A stretch of DNA of 56,315 nt from Kumtagia ephedrae (GCF_003012745.1 NZ_PXYK01000035.1:1-56315); one strand, 5' to 3'. Shown: positions 1-8,371, numbered from the stretch's first letter. Notes: generated by a model from the letters alone, not told the origin. Made by a program: numbers and translations.

Positions 1-18
1 AGGGGAGGGAGAACCGCG

Positions 19-1326
19 TTACTTGCATTCTTCATTCACCGGCCAGGGCGCGTTCGCCTCGGCGTATTTCTTCGCCTCGGCCTCGACCAGCGGCGCGATC
101 ATGTCCTGGTCGGCCTCCAGCCGGTCCGACACCTTCACGAACCTGGCGCCGTCCCACTGCAGCATCCACGCGCCGGAATGGCCGGAATGGTTGGAGCAGG
201 AGGTGGAGAAGGGCGGCACCATGCCTTCCATGCCGATCTCCTTGAGGCGCGCCTCGTCGAGCTTCAAGTTCTCCAGGCCCCAGCGCAGCTGCTCGGCATT
301 CACCACCTTGGTCTTGAAATGCGCCTGCGCCTCCTTGATGCCCTCGACCACGAACATCGAGATCACCACGCCGCGCTGGTAGAAGACGTAGTCGAACTCT
401 TCCCGCGGCAGCAGCGAGTGGCCGGCCTCGACGACCAGCTGCTTGATGTCCTTCATCACCTTGGAATCGGAGACCGGGAAGCTCCACGAGATCGACCGGT
501 AGCCCTTGCCGGCCTCGCCGACGCTCTTCAGGTCGGCATCGCTGCCCGACCACCAGATGCCGACGAACTTGTCCATCGGGAACTTGGTCTTCACCGCTTC
601 GGCCAGCGCGCCGGCGTTCATGGCGCCCCAGCCCCACATCAGCACGAAATCGGGCCGCTCGCGCCGGATCTGCAGCCATTGCGCCGATTGGTTCTGCATC
701 TCCTTCACGCCGACGGGAACCGGCAGCAGCGTGAAGCCGAACTTTTCCGCATAGGCGTTGAGCAGCGGGATCGGCTCCTTGCCGTAGGGCGCGTCGAGGT
801 GCAGCAGCACGATCTTCTTGCCCTTGAGGTTTTCGAGATTGCCCTCGGAAATGTTCTTCAGGATCATCGAGGCGCCGTCCCAGTAGCTGGCCGGCGGGTT
901 GAACGCCCACTGGAACACCTTGCCGTCGGCCATCGGCGAAAAGCCGTAGCCGGGCGCCAGGATCGGCACCTTGTCGACATTGGTCTTGGGCAGCACCTGC
1001 AGCGTGATGCCGGTCGACCAGGGCTGGGTGACGATCGACGCCGCCTTGGTCTTCTCGTAGCACTCGGCGCCCTTTTCGGTGTTGTAGCCGGTCTCGCACT
1101 CCTCATAGATCAGCTTGACCCCGCCGACCCCGCCGTCGCGCTCATTGAGCATGGTGATGTAGTCGCGCTGGCCGTTCATCAGCGGGGTTCCGGTCGCCGC
1201 GAACGGTCCGGTCCGATAGGACAGGTTGGCGACCGTGATCGAATCCTCAGCGAAGGCTTGCCCGGCGAGCGTCAACCCGGCGAGCAGGTTGCCTGCAAGC
1301 AGTATCCTGGAAATCGCGCGTCTCAT
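19..1326 (-). CDS. Branched-chain amino acid type ABC transporter substrate-binding protein
   Basis: Periplasmic solute receptor of the Leu/Ile/Val-type (Peripla_BP_6) family, 435 aa. Residues 1-26 form a Sec signal peptide (MRR start, hydrophobic LLAGNLLAGLTLAG, cleavage after AFA); the mature chain begins EDSITVANLSYRTGPFAATG, typical of this family's first strand and ligand loop. The ATG is preceded by a strong GGAGACA ribosome site. It is the last visible gene of an operon running 7224 to 19; a small GGCGGC/GCCGCC hairpin lies in the 64-bp gap after livM, as often seen ahead of abundantly made binding proteins. The ligand cannot be read from sequence. The co-transcribed acyl-CoA synthetase suggests a carboxylate that is CoA-activated after uptake (inference). 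Confidence 0.93.
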   Translation of the reverse strand: MRRAISRILLAGNLLAGLTLAGQAFAEDSITVANLSYRTGPFAATGTPLMNGQRDYITMLNERDGGVGGVKLIYEECETGYNTEKGAECYEKTKAASIVTQPWSTGITLQVLPKTNVDKVPILAPGYGFSPMADGKVFQWAFNPPASYWDGASMILKNISEGNLENLKGKKIVLLHLDAPYGKEPIPLLNAYAEKFGFTLLPVPVGVKEMQNQSAQWLQIRRERPDFVLMWGWGAMNAGALAEAVKTKFPMDKFVGIWWSGSDADLKSVGEAGKGYRSISWSFPVSDSKVMKDIKQLVVEAGHSLLPREEFDYVFYQRGVVISMFVVEGIKEAQAHFKTKVVNAEQLRWGLENLKLDEARLKEIGMEGMVPPFSTSCSNHSGHSGAWMLQWDGARFVKVSDRLEADQDMIAPLVEAEAKKYAEANAPWPVNEECK

Positions 1327-1390
1327 TTTGTCTCCTCCACTTTCATTTCCTCCACGCCGGCGGCGATGCCGCCGCCACGATGCCCCGAAT

Positions 1391-2467
1391 CTAGTGCGGG
1401 AACGGCCACATGATCAGCTTCTCCCGGATGATCGCCCAGAACCGCGCCAGCCCGTGCGGCTCGACGATCAGGAACAGGATGATGAGCGCGCCGATGATCA
1501 TGGTGTTCAGGTGCTCGACCATGGCCGAGCTGAGCGGCAGGCCGACCGCGGCCGGCAGGGCGCTGATGATCACCGGCAGCGCCACGATGAGGATGGCGCC
1601 GAGATAATTGCCCAGGATCGAGCCGAGCCCGCCGATGATGGCGATGAACAGCACGCGGAACGACAGCGGGATGTCGAAGGCGACAGGTTCGGCCGCGCCG
1701 CGCCACAGGAACACGAACAGGGCGCCGGCGACGCCGACGATGTAGGACGACACGGCAAAGGCAGACAGCTTCGCCTTCATCGGATTGATGCCGACGAGCT
1801 CGGCGGCGATGTCCATGTCGCGCACCGCCTTCCACATGCGGCCGATGCGGCCGCGCGTGATGTTGATGGCGAGAACGGTGACGAGCGCGACGATCGCCAG
1901 CACCACGTAATACTGAACCATCGCCGTCGCGTTGGGACCGGCCACCGGCACGCCGAACATCGAGATGGTGGGCACCTGGATCGCGCCGGAGGAGTTGTAG
2001 TTGTAGAGCCAGGCCCATTTCTCGAACAGCCACACCAGGAAGAACTGCGCGGCCAGCGTGGCGATGGCGAGATAAAACCCCTTGATGCGCAGCGACGGCA
2101 GGCCGAAGGCGACGCCGATCGCGGCGGAGAAGAAGCCGGACAGGGCGATGGCGACGAGCAGGTTCATCTCCGGGAAGAGGGTGACGAGCTTGTAGCAGGC
2201 ATAGGCGCCCACCCCCATGAAGGCGCCGGTGCCCAGCGACAGCTGGCCGGCATAGCCGGTGAGGATGTTCAGCCCGAGTGCCGCCAGCGCATAGATCAGC
2301 ACCGGCGTCAGCAGGGCGCGGAAGGCGAATTCGCTCGCCGTCAGCGGGAAGATGACGACGGCGAAGAGCAGGATGAAGCCGAGCAGCCAGGCGTCCTGCT
2401 TGACGGGAAACAGCGCATGGTCGGCACGGTAGGAGGTCTTGAACTGGCCGGCGGTGCGGTAGAGCAT
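1391..2467 (-). CDS. livM: Branched-chain amino acid type ABC transporter permease (LivM family)
   Basis: Inner-membrane permease of 358 aa, many hydrophobic helices. The LivM landmark NILTGYAGQLSLGTGAFMGV is at about residues 65-85, and the EAA-type loop (VRDMDIAAELVGINPMKAK) near 215-235 contacts the ATPases. ATG at 2467 lies 3 nt after the TGA of the DUF559 gene and has only a weak ribosome site, so translation is probably coupled to that gene. In an uninterrupted liv operon the gene would directly follow livH. It pairs with LivH to form the channel, driven by LivG and an unseen LivF. Confidence 0.93.
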   Translation of the reverse strand: MLYRTAGQFKTSYRADHALFPVKQDAWLLGFILLFAVVIFPLTASEFAFRALLTPVLIYALAALGLNILTGYAGQLSLGTGAFMGVGAYACYKLVTLFPEMNLLVAIALSGFFSAAIGVAFGLPSLRIKGFYLAIATLAAQFFLVWLFEKWAWLYNYNSSGAIQVPTISMFGVPVAGPNATAMVQYYVVLAIVALVTVLAINITRGRIGRMWKAVRDMDIAAELVGINPMKAKLSAFAVSSYIVGVAGALFVFLWRGAAEPVAFDIPLSFRVLFIAIIGGLGSILGNYLGAILIVALPVIISALPAAVGLPLSSAMVEHLNTMIIGALIILFLIVEPHGLARFWAIIREKLIMWPFPH

Positions 2468-2470
2468 CGG

Positions 2471-3064
2471 TCAGGCGCTCCGATCGGCAAAGGCGGATGG
2501 GGCGATGTTCACCCCCTCCGCCTCGCTAACGCTCGGCACCTCCCCCATCGAGGGGGAGGAGGGAACCCCTCCGCCAGTGCGTCGCCTGGACATTGAAAAA
2601 GCAGGAGCGTTCACTCCGCCATGCAGATGCGCATAGATCGTATTCAATACTGCACCCATCTCCTTCAGCACTTCCTCGTTCCAGAAACGCAGCACCCGGA
2701 AGCCCTGCGCCTCAAGGAACGCAGTGCGTCTGTCATCGCGTCGGCGCTTAGAATCGAATGCGTGCTGAAAGCCGTCCACTTCGATCACAAGACGCCCGCG
2801 CAGGCAGGCAAAATCCGCGACATAAGGACCGATCGGCACTTGTTTGCGGAAATGTGTATCGACTGTTCGAATGTTCTTGAGGTTCGCCCAGAGCTTAGCC
2901 TCGGGACCGGTCAGGGTTTTCCGCAAGCGTTTGGCCTGCATCTTGGCGCGAGCGTTTGGCGACTTTGACGCAGCCGTGCCCTCTCCGCCCTCCCTCCCCT
3001 CGATGGGGAGGGTGGCCGCGAAGCGGCCGGGTGGGGTGACTGTCCGGTCCCGATCTTGACTCAT
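2471..3064 (-). CDS. DUF559 domain protein (Vsr-like endonuclease fold), inserted in the liv operon
   Basis: 197 aa. The core (about residues 40-150) matches the DUF559 family, a small restriction-endonuclease-like fold related to very-short-patch repair nucleases: RKTLTGPEAKLWANLKN, then FRKQVPIGPYVADFAC, then LVIEVDGFQHAF, with the likely metal-binding acidic residues in VADF and VIEVDG, and a terminal RVLRFWNEEVL. The start ATG overlaps the livH stop by one base (TGATG). Both ends of the reading frame are repeat-like: residues about 8-30 are read from a hairpin pair at 2992-3028, and the C-terminal 45 residues from a hairpin region at 2510-2580. It sits between livH and livM, where no transport gene would be expected, so it is probably an inserted cassette. 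No cellular role is established for the family. Confidence 0.85.
   Translation of the reverse strand: MSQDRDRTVTPPGRFAATLPIEGREGGEGTAASKSPNARAKMQAKRLRKTLTGPEAKLWANLKNIRTVDTHFRKQVPIGPYVADFACLRGRLVIEVDGFQHAFDSKRRRDDRRTAFLEAQGFRVLRFWNEEVLKEMGAVLNTIYAHLHGGVNAPAFSMSRRRTGGGVPSSPSMGEVPSVSEAEGVNIAPSAFADRSA
2539..2559. repeat. Perfect hairpin at the 3' end of the DUF559 gene
   Basis: CCTCCCCC and GGGGGAGG form an 8-bp perfect stem around ATCGA. It is preceded on plus by CTCGCTAACGCTCGGCA. The segment is read as the proline/serine-rich C-terminal tail of the DUF559 protein and resembles half of a palindromic element rather than conserved coding sequence. Confidence 0.7.
2992..3028. repeat. Double hairpin at the 5' end of the DUF559 gene
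   Basis: CCCTCCCC/GGGGAGGG (2992-3012, loop TCGAT) is followed at once by GGCCGC/GCGGCC (3014-3028, loop GAA). The segment is translated as residues about 13-25 of the DUF559 protein. With the hairpin at 2539 it brackets the nuclease-like core. Confidence 0.7.
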
Positions 3065-4023
3065 CACACCCGCTCGATGATGCGCTCGCCGAACAGGCCC
3101 TGCGGCCTGAACAAGAGCACGATCAGGGCAAAGACGAAGGCGAACCAGGTCTCGGTGTTGCCGCCGAGCAGCGGCTGGCCCCAGTAGATCTCGAACAGCT
3201 TTTCCAGAATTCCGATGGCGATGCCGCCGATAATGGCGCCGGAGACCGATTCCAGCCCACCCAGCATCAGCACCGGCAGCGCCTTGTAGGCGATGACCTC
3301 CAGCGCGAAGGAGACGCCCGCGCGGGCTCCCCACACGATTCCCGTGGCGAGCGCGATCACGCCCGCGATGAACCAGACCAGCACCCAGATGGTCGACAGC
3401 GAAATGCCGACCGACAGTGCTGCCTGGTGATCGTCGCCTAGCGCGCGGATGGCGCGGCCCATCTTGGAGCGGTTCAGGAAGAGGATGAGCACGATCACCA
3501 GCACCACGGCGCCGATCACCGCTGTCAGATCCTTCTGCTCGATCGAGACGAAGCCGCCGAACGGCTCGAAAGTGTAGCTGCCGGTGGGAATGTAGAGCTC
3601 CTCGGTGATCATCGTCTTGTTCTCGCCGCCGAAGATGATCTCGCCGAAGCCGATCAGGAACAGCGTGATGCCGATGGTGGCCATGAACAGGATGATGTCG
3701 GGCTGGTTGACCAGCGGCCGCAGCACCGCCCGCTCGATCGCCACCGCCAGCACGAACATGACGACCAGCGTCAGCGGCACGGCGAGCAGCGCCGGCACGC
3801 CGTGCTCGTGGAAGCCGATGAGGGTGAGCGCGGCGAACACCACCATGATCCCCTGCGCGAAATTGAAGATGCGCGAGGACTTGTAGATGAGCACGAAGCC
3901 GAGCGCGATCAGCGCGTAGAGCACGCCGGCGACGAGGCCTTCCCACAGCACCTGCAGCAGGAAGTCGGGCGCGGCGATCATGTCCGCGAAGGGTTTTACG
4001 AGGATGGCGTTCAGGAGATCCAT
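3064..4023 (-). CDS. livH: Branched-chain amino acid type ABC transporter permease (LivH family)
   Basis: 319-aa inner-membrane permease. After MDLLNAILVKPFADMIA comes the LivH landmark GLVAGVLYALIALGFVLIYK, then FNFAQG, and a cytoplasmic loop MGRAIRALGDDHQAALSVGI that meets the ATPase. ATG 4023 was chosen over an upstream in-frame start at 4194 because AAGGAGA lies just before it, and because the upstream extension is only the translated palindromic element at 4070-4251. The stop overlaps the start of the DUF559 gene. Confidence 0.93.
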   Translation of the reverse strand: MDLLNAILVKPFADMIAAPDFLLQVLWEGLVAGVLYALIALGFVLIYKSSRIFNFAQGIMVVFAALTLIGFHEHGVPALLAVPLTLVVMFVLAVAIERAVLRPLVNQPDIILFMATIGITLFLIGFGEIIFGGENKTMITEELYIPTGSYTFEPFGGFVSIEQKDLTAVIGAVVLVIVLILFLNRSKMGRAIRALGDDHQAALSVGISLSTIWVLVWFIAGVIALATGIVWGARAGVSFALEVIAYKALPVLMLGGLESVSGAIIGGIAIGILEKLFEIYWGQPLLGGNTETWFAFVFALIVLLFRPQGLFGERIIERV

Positions 4024-4069
4024 GCGGGTCTCCTTGCCGGAAGGCGTTCGGACCGACCTCTTCCATGCC

Positions 4070-4251
4070 GGCGTTCCTTCACACCCCCCTCTGGCCTGCC
4101 GGCCATCTCCCCCGCAAGGGGGGAGATTGGCTGGCCGCCTTGGTTTCGCCAATCGCCGACGTTGCAAGAAAGACGGGGAGAGCGAAGCTGCCAATCTCCC
4201 CCCTTGCGGGGGAGATGGCCGGCAGGCCAGAGGGGGGTGTGAAGGAACGCC
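4070..4251. repeat. Palindromic element, family A copy 1 (62-bp perfect arms)
   Basis: Arms 4070-4131 and 4190-4251 are perfect inverted repeats; the 58-bp spacer contains TTTCGCCAATCG. Each arm holds a TGGCC-TGCC-GGCCA hairpin and an ATCTCCCCC/GGGGGAGAT hairpin with a GCAA-type loop. It lies between the DUF3096 gene and livH, inside the operon, so it would be transcribed as a long folded RNA. Confidence 0.92.
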
Positions 4252-4264
4252 ATCATCGCCGGCC

Positions 4265-4414
4265 TCACCCCGCCAGCTGCGGGAACAGGCCGAGCAGCCC
4301 GATGATGATCAGGTAGATCGCCACGATGTAGTTGAGCAGCCGCGGCATGATCAGGATCAGGACGCCGGCGATCAGCGAGACCAGCGGGGTGATGGCGATG
4401 TTGGCGATATCCAT
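4265..4414 (-). CDS. DUF3096 small membrane protein
   Basis: 49-aa protein beginning MDIANIAITPLVSLIAG and continuing ILIMPRLLNYIVAIYLIIIG, which is the DUF3096 pattern: two short hydrophobic helices separated by the PRLLNYIVA turn. AAAGGA precedes the ATG at a good distance, and the gene starts 12 nt after the livG stop. Function is unknown for the family. Its place between livG and livH suggests that it is made with the transporter, perhaps only by operon capture. It is short, but length, ribosome site and family pattern all agree. Confidence 0.82.
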   Translation of the reverse strand: MDIANIAITPLVSLIAGVLILIMPRLLNYIVAIYLIIIGLLGLFPQLAG

Positions 4415-4426
4415 GGGAAAATCCTT

Positions 4427-5242
4427 TCAATGCGCGACGCCGAGATAGGCGTCGATCACGGCCTGGTTGGACTTCACGGCGTCGGGAACGCCGTCGGCGA
4501 TCTTCTTGCCGTAGTCGAGAACGACCACCCGGTCGGAAAGGTCCATGACCACGCCCATGTCGTGCTCGATCAGCGCGATGGTGGTGCCGCGCTGGCGGTT
4601 GACGTCGAGGATGAAGCGGCTCATGTCCTCCTTCTCCTCGAGGTTCATGCCCGCCATCGGCTCGTCGAGCAGAAGCAGCGACGGCTCCATCGCCAGCGCC
4701 CGGCCGAGCTCCACCCGCTTCTGCAGGCCGTAGGGCAGCTTGCCGACCGGCGTTCGGCGGATGTGCTGGATTTCCAGGAAATCGATGATCTCCTCCACCG
4801 CCGCGCGGTGTTCGATCTCCTCGGCGAGCGCCGGCCCGTGCCACAGCATCTGCCAGAACAGGTTGCGGCGCATCTTCACGGCGCGCCCGGCCATGATGTT
4901 GTCGAGCGTCGACATGCCCTTGAACAGGGCGACGTTCTGGAAAGTGCGGGCGATGCCCTGGCGCACGGCGTGGTGCGGCTTCATGGCGCGACGCGTCTGC
5001 CCCCGGAAAACGATCTCGCCCTTCTGCGGCGTGTAGAAGCCGTTGATGACGTTGAGCATCGAGGTCTTGCCGGCGCCGTTCGGCCCGATGATCGCCCTGA
5101 TCTCCCCCTTGCGGATGTCGAAGGAGATGTCGGTGATCGCCTTCACCCCGCCGAAGGACAGCGACACGTTGCGTACCTCCATCAGCATCTCGCCGGCGCC
5201 TTGCTCGGCGATCGCTACGGGATCGGCCACACGCGAGTTCAT
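4427..5242 (-). CDS. livG: ABC transporter ATP-binding protein (LivG family)
   Basis: 271-aa cytoplasmic ATPase. Walker A is GPNGAGKTS (about residues 53-61), the signature region is modified to LPYGLQKRVELGRALA, Walker B is LLLLDEPMAGM, and the switch histidine is in ALIEHDMGVVMDLSDRV. The long insert after the Q-loop and the ending AVIDAYLG are typical of LivG rather than LivF. Its ATG overlaps the stop of the acyl-CoA synthetase by 4 bp (ATGA), so the two are translationally coupled. Confidence 0.94.
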   Translation of the reverse strand: MNSRVADPVAIAEQGAGEMLMEVRNVSLSFGGVKAITDISFDIRKGEIRAIIGPNGAGKTSMLNVINGFYTPQKGEIVFRGQTRRAMKPHHAVRQGIARTFQNVALFKGMSTLDNIMAGRAVKMRRNLFWQMLWHGPALAEEIEHRAAVEEIIDFLEIQHIRRTPVGKLPYGLQKRVELGRALAMEPSLLLLDEPMAGMNLEEKEDMSRFILDVNRQRGTTIALIEHDMGVVMDLSDRVVVLDYGKKIADGVPDAVKSNQAVIDAYLGVAH

Positions 5243-7224
5243 GCCGCCAGATCCCGCTCGGCCGGCGCATGGATGCGCGCGTCCGTGATCTTTACGGTGG
5301 CGCGGATGCGGCCCTTGCGACCGTCCTCGTAGGTCACCTCGGTCTCGACGAACTTTTCCGCCGAGCCATCGTAGAGCGCCTCGATCAGCGGCCGGTAGCG
5401 CTCGGCGACGAAGGCGCGGCGGACCTTTTGCGTGCGCGTCAGTTCGCCGTCGTCGGCGTCGAGCTCCTTGTGCAGGATGAGGAAGCGGCTGATCTGCGCG
5501 CCCGCCATCGCCGGCTCGCGCGAAAGCCGCCGGTTGGTCTCGTCGACATGGCCGGCGATGATCCTGGAGACCTCGGGATGCCCCGCCAGCTCCTGATAGG
5601 AAGCGAAGGCGATGTTGTTGCGCTCGGCCCAGTTGCCCACCGCCTGCAGGTCGATGTTGAGGAAAACGCCGACGAAGTCGCGGCCGTCTCCGAAGGCCAC
5701 CGCCTCCTTGATGTTGGGGAAGAATTTCAGCGTGTTCTCGATGTATTTGGGCGCGAACAGCGCGCCGGAGCGGAGCCTGCCGACGTCCTTGGCCCGGTCG
5801 ATGATCTTGAGCTGCCCCGAGGCATCGAAGAAGCCGGCGTCGCCGGTCTTCACATAGCCGTCCTCGGTGACGGTCTCGGCGGTCGTCTCATCCTGCCTGA
5901 AATAGCCGGCGAACTGGCCGGGCGAGCGGAACTGCACTTCGCCGGCCTCCGAGATGCGGATGTCGACATTGGGCGCGGCCGGCCCGACCGTGTCGGCGCG
6001 CACCGCCCGGTCGTTCTGGCAGGTGACGTAGAGAAAGGCCTCGGTCTGGCCGTAGAGCTGCTTCAGGTTGATGCCGAGCGAGCGGAAGAAGGAGAACAGG
6101 TCCTGGCCGATCGCCTCGCCGGCCGTATAGGCGACCCGCACGTTGGAGAGGCCGAGCACGTTGCGCAGCGGCTGGTAGATCAGGAATTTCCCGAGCGCAT
6201 AGTCCAGCCTTGCAAGCAAGGGCACCGGCCGACCTTCGAGGATGGCTTCGCCATATTTGCCGGCGACGCCGATCCAGCGCTTGTAAATCCAGCGCTTCAG
6301 CCGGCCGGCATCCTCCATGCGGATGGTGACGCTCGTGAGCAGCGATTCAAACACCCGCGGCGGCGCGAAATAGAAGGTGGGCGCGATCTCGCGCAGGTCG
6401 AGCGCCACCGTCTCGCCGCTCTCCGGACAGTTGACGCAGAAGCCGGAGACGCAGCCCTGCGCGTAGTTCATGTAGTGGTCGCCGACCCAGGCGAGCGGCA
6501 GGTAGGCGAGCACGTTGTCGCGCTCGTCGAGGTCGTCGAAGGCGGCGGTGTCTGATGCGGCCTGGACCGCGCTGCGCGAGCGGATCATCACGCCCTTCGA
6601 ACGGCCGGTGGTGCCGGAGGTGTAGAGCATGACGGAAACATCGTCTCCGGAAGCGTTGCGGATGCCATCCTCCCACGCTTTCGCCACACCAGGGTCGGCC
6701 GCGAGCAGGGCCTCACCGCGCTCCTGCACGCTTTCGAAGGAATGCAGAAGCGCATGGCGGTAGTCGCCGAGCCCGCGCGGCTCGTCATAGACGATGCCGC
6801 GCAGCGACGGGATGCGGTCGAGCGTGCCGAGAATCTTGTCGACCTGCTCCTGGTCCTGCACGACGGCGAAGCGCACCTCGGCATGGTCGAGCACATAGGC
6901 CATCTCGTCGGCGACGGCATCGCCATAGATCGGCACGGGCACCGCCCCCAGCGACTGCGCTGCGGTGAGGGTCCAGTAGAGGCGCGGCCGGTTGGCGCCG
7001 ATGACGGCGATGTTGTCGCCGGCCTGCAGACCGAGCGCCCGCAGGCCGAGCGCCAGCCTGCGGACCTCGTCGAGCTGCCGCGACCACGTCCAGCTCTGCC
7101 AGATGCCGAAGTCCTTGTGGCGCATGGCCGGCCGGCCGGCGAAGCGGGCGGCATTCAGCAGGAGATATTTCGGAAAGGTGTCGAGGCCGGAGTCGGCGGC
7201 GGAGGTCGTAGCCGTCATGGTCAT
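5239..7224 (-). CDS. AMP-dependent acyl-CoA synthetase (long-chain type)
   Basis: 661-aa ANL-superfamily enzyme: carboxylate + ATP + CoA to acyl-CoA + AMP + PPi. The P-loop-like motif MLYTSGTTGRSKGVM is near residue 200, LKQLYGQTEA near 390, YVKTGDAGFFDASGQLKIIDRAKD near 465-490, and RTQKVRR near the end. Start ATG 7224 has GGGAGGAG upstream; a second in-frame ATG is two codons later. First gene of the operon that continues into livG. Co-expression with an importer suggests that it activates the imported acid; this synthetase plus Liv-type importer layout is common in proteobacteria, while the substrate is unknown. Confidence 0.93.
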   Translation of the reverse strand: MTMTATTSAADSGLDTFPKYLLLNAARFAGRPAMRHKDFGIWQSWTWSRQLDEVRRLALGLRALGLQAGDNIAVIGANRPRLYWTLTAAQSLGAVPVPIYGDAVADEMAYVLDHAEVRFAVVQDQEQVDKILGTLDRIPSLRGIVYDEPRGLGDYRHALLHSFESVQERGEALLAADPGVAKAWEDGIRNASGDDVSVMLYTSGTTGRSKGVMIRSRSAVQAASDTAAFDDLDERDNVLAYLPLAWVGDHYMNYAQGCVSGFCVNCPESGETVALDLREIAPTFYFAPPRVFESLLTSVTIRMEDAGRLKRWIYKRWIGVAGKYGEAILEGRPVPLLARLDYALGKFLIYQPLRNVLGLSNVRVAYTAGEAIGQDLFSFFRSLGINLKQLYGQTEAFLYVTCQNDRAVRADTVGPAAPNVDIRISEAGEVQFRSPGQFAGYFRQDETTAETVTEDGYVKTGDAGFFDASGQLKIIDRAKDVGRLRSGALFAPKYIENTLKFFPNIKEAVAFGDGRDFVGVFLNIDLQAVGNWAERNNIAFASYQELAGHPEVSRIIAGHVDETNRRLSREPAMAGAQISRFLILHKELDADDGELTRTQKVRRAFVAERYRPLIEALYDGSAEKFVETEVTYEDGRKGRIRATVKITDARIHAPAERDLAA

Positions 7225-7594
7225 GCTCCTCCCGCTTTCGCGGCGCCTGCGGCCGATCCGGCCATAATGGCCTCGCTCGGCCCGTGCGCAAGCCCGCCGT
7301 TAGACGAATAGGCCGGCTCTCCGCCGACGGATCGAACCCGCCGCCCGAACGCATGCTTCGGCGCCACCGCGGCACGGTGATAGACGAGCGATGCGCGAAA
7401 TCGCGCCAACCGAAATCCTCCCATGTCCGGGCGGATGGTCTCCGCCTCGAGGACCCTGTTCCGGAAACCCGGATGGTCCTTTGTTCGTTGCAGGAGGCTA
7501 GCCGCAAATCCGGCTTCCGTTCAACAAGCGCATTGACAGACAGGGAGGGCGATTGTCTGATGCAATCGCGGCCTTGCGCCCGGGTTCCCTCCGA
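7225..7594. other. Intergenic region: promoter of the synthetase-liv operon
   Basis: 370 bp without a convincing gene. It must carry the promoter for the minus-strand operon that starts at 7224, but no clear -35/-10 pair stands out. A GCGATTG/CAATCGC hairpin at 7549-7569, just past the Crp-like gene, could be a weak terminator; it lacks a T-run on the minus strand. Open frames here are low-complexity shadows. Confidence 0.5.
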
Positions 7595-8269
7595 TCAGCC
7601 TTCGTAGTCGCTCAGCGCCTGGAGATCGATCACCGTGACGCGGCCGTGCTCGACACGCAGCACGCCTTCTTCCTCGAGTTCCTGCAGGCTGCGGTTGGCG
7701 ACCTGCCGCGACACGCCGGCGAGCAGCCCCAGCTCCTCCTGGCTGATCTCCACCGTCGACGCCGTGTCCGGATAGAGCACGGGATTGAAGAACCAGGACA
7801 GGTTGCGCGCCACCCGCGCCTTCGGATCGAGGATGCGGTCGTATTCGATCGTGGCGATGAACTGCCCCATGCGCTCGTTGAGCTGGCGCACGAGGAAGCG
7901 GTTGAACGCCGTGCTGTTCTCGTAGAGCCACATGAAGGTGGAGCGATGCATCATCGCCAGCCGCGTGTCGCGCAGCGCCACGAGATCGTATTTGCGCGGC
8001 TCGTCCTTCAGCACCGAGCCTTCGCCGAACCAGCCGCCGGCACCGGCGCCTGCAAAAGTCATGGCCTTGCCGCCGCGCGAGATGGCGCTGATCTTGACCA
8101 GGCCGGTGACGACGCCGGTCCAGTAGTCGAGCTTGTCGCCGCGATGGCAGACATAGCTGCCCTTGCCGAAGTGCCGCTCCGTGAGGCCGCGGCTCGCACG
8201 CTCGATCTCGTCGTCCGTCAGCTCGCGGGACCAGATTGCCGATCTGGCAAGTTCGATACGTGCGTTCAT
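7595..8269 (-). CDS. Crp/Fnr family transcriptional regulator
   Basis: 224 aa. N-terminal cyclic-nucleotide-binding-like beta barrel (about residues 25-140; FGKGSYVCHRGDKLDYWTGV, later GGWFGEGSVL) and C-terminal winged helix with LGLLAGVSRQVANRSLQELE as recognition region. The usual cAMP-binding RxS pattern is not seen, and there is no Fnr N-terminal cysteine cluster, so the signal is unlikely to be cAMP or a 4Fe-4S cluster (inference). ATG follows GGGAG. It lies 102 bp downstream of the FeeM-like gene on the same strand, with a strong hairpin between. Confidence 0.88.
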   Translation of the reverse strand: MNARIELARSAIWSRELTDDEIERASRGLTERHFGKGSYVCHRGDKLDYWTGVVTGLVKISAISRGGKAMTFAGAGAGGWFGEGSVLKDEPRKYDLVALRDTRLAMMHRSTFMWLYENSTAFNRFLVRQLNERMGQFIATIEYDRILDPKARVARNLSWFFNPVLYPDTASTVEISQEELGLLAGVSRQVANRSLQELEEEGVLRVEHGRVTVIDLQALSDYEG

Positions 8270-8320
8270 AGGCTCCCGAGGTCACTGGCGACCATGTAGG
8301 GAAGGTTATGAACGCCTCAC

Positions 8321-8358
8321 CCGGACCTGACAAGCAACAGGCCGCATGTCGGGTCCGG
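8321..8358. terminator. 12-bp hairpin between the FeeM-like gene and the Crp-like gene
   Basis: CCGGACCTGACA (8321-8332) and TGTCGGGTCCGG (8347-8358) pair over 12 positions with one T/G exception and a 14-nt loop. No U-run follows on either strand, so it may be a Rho-assisted or leaky terminator, or an RNA-processing stem separating the two genes. Confidence 0.45.
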
Positions 8359-8371
8359 ACCGCGGCGCGGC

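Noticed and set aside
2471-4066. A 531-codon minus frame joining the DUF559 protein to about 330 upstream residues
   Set aside because: The upstream part is the wrong frame of livH; the real DUF559 start is the ATG at 3064 overlapping the livH stop.
4024-4194. An N-terminal extension of LivH read through the palindromic element
   Set aside because: The extension is element sequence without a ribosome site, while ATG 4023 has a good one and the normal family start. By contrast, copy 4 in the ligase lies in mid-gene and has to be translated.
8321-8358. Reading the FeeM-Crp hairpin as a certain Rho-independent terminator
   Set aside because: The stem is strong but no T-run follows on the transcribed strand, so it is kept only as a low-confidence candidate.
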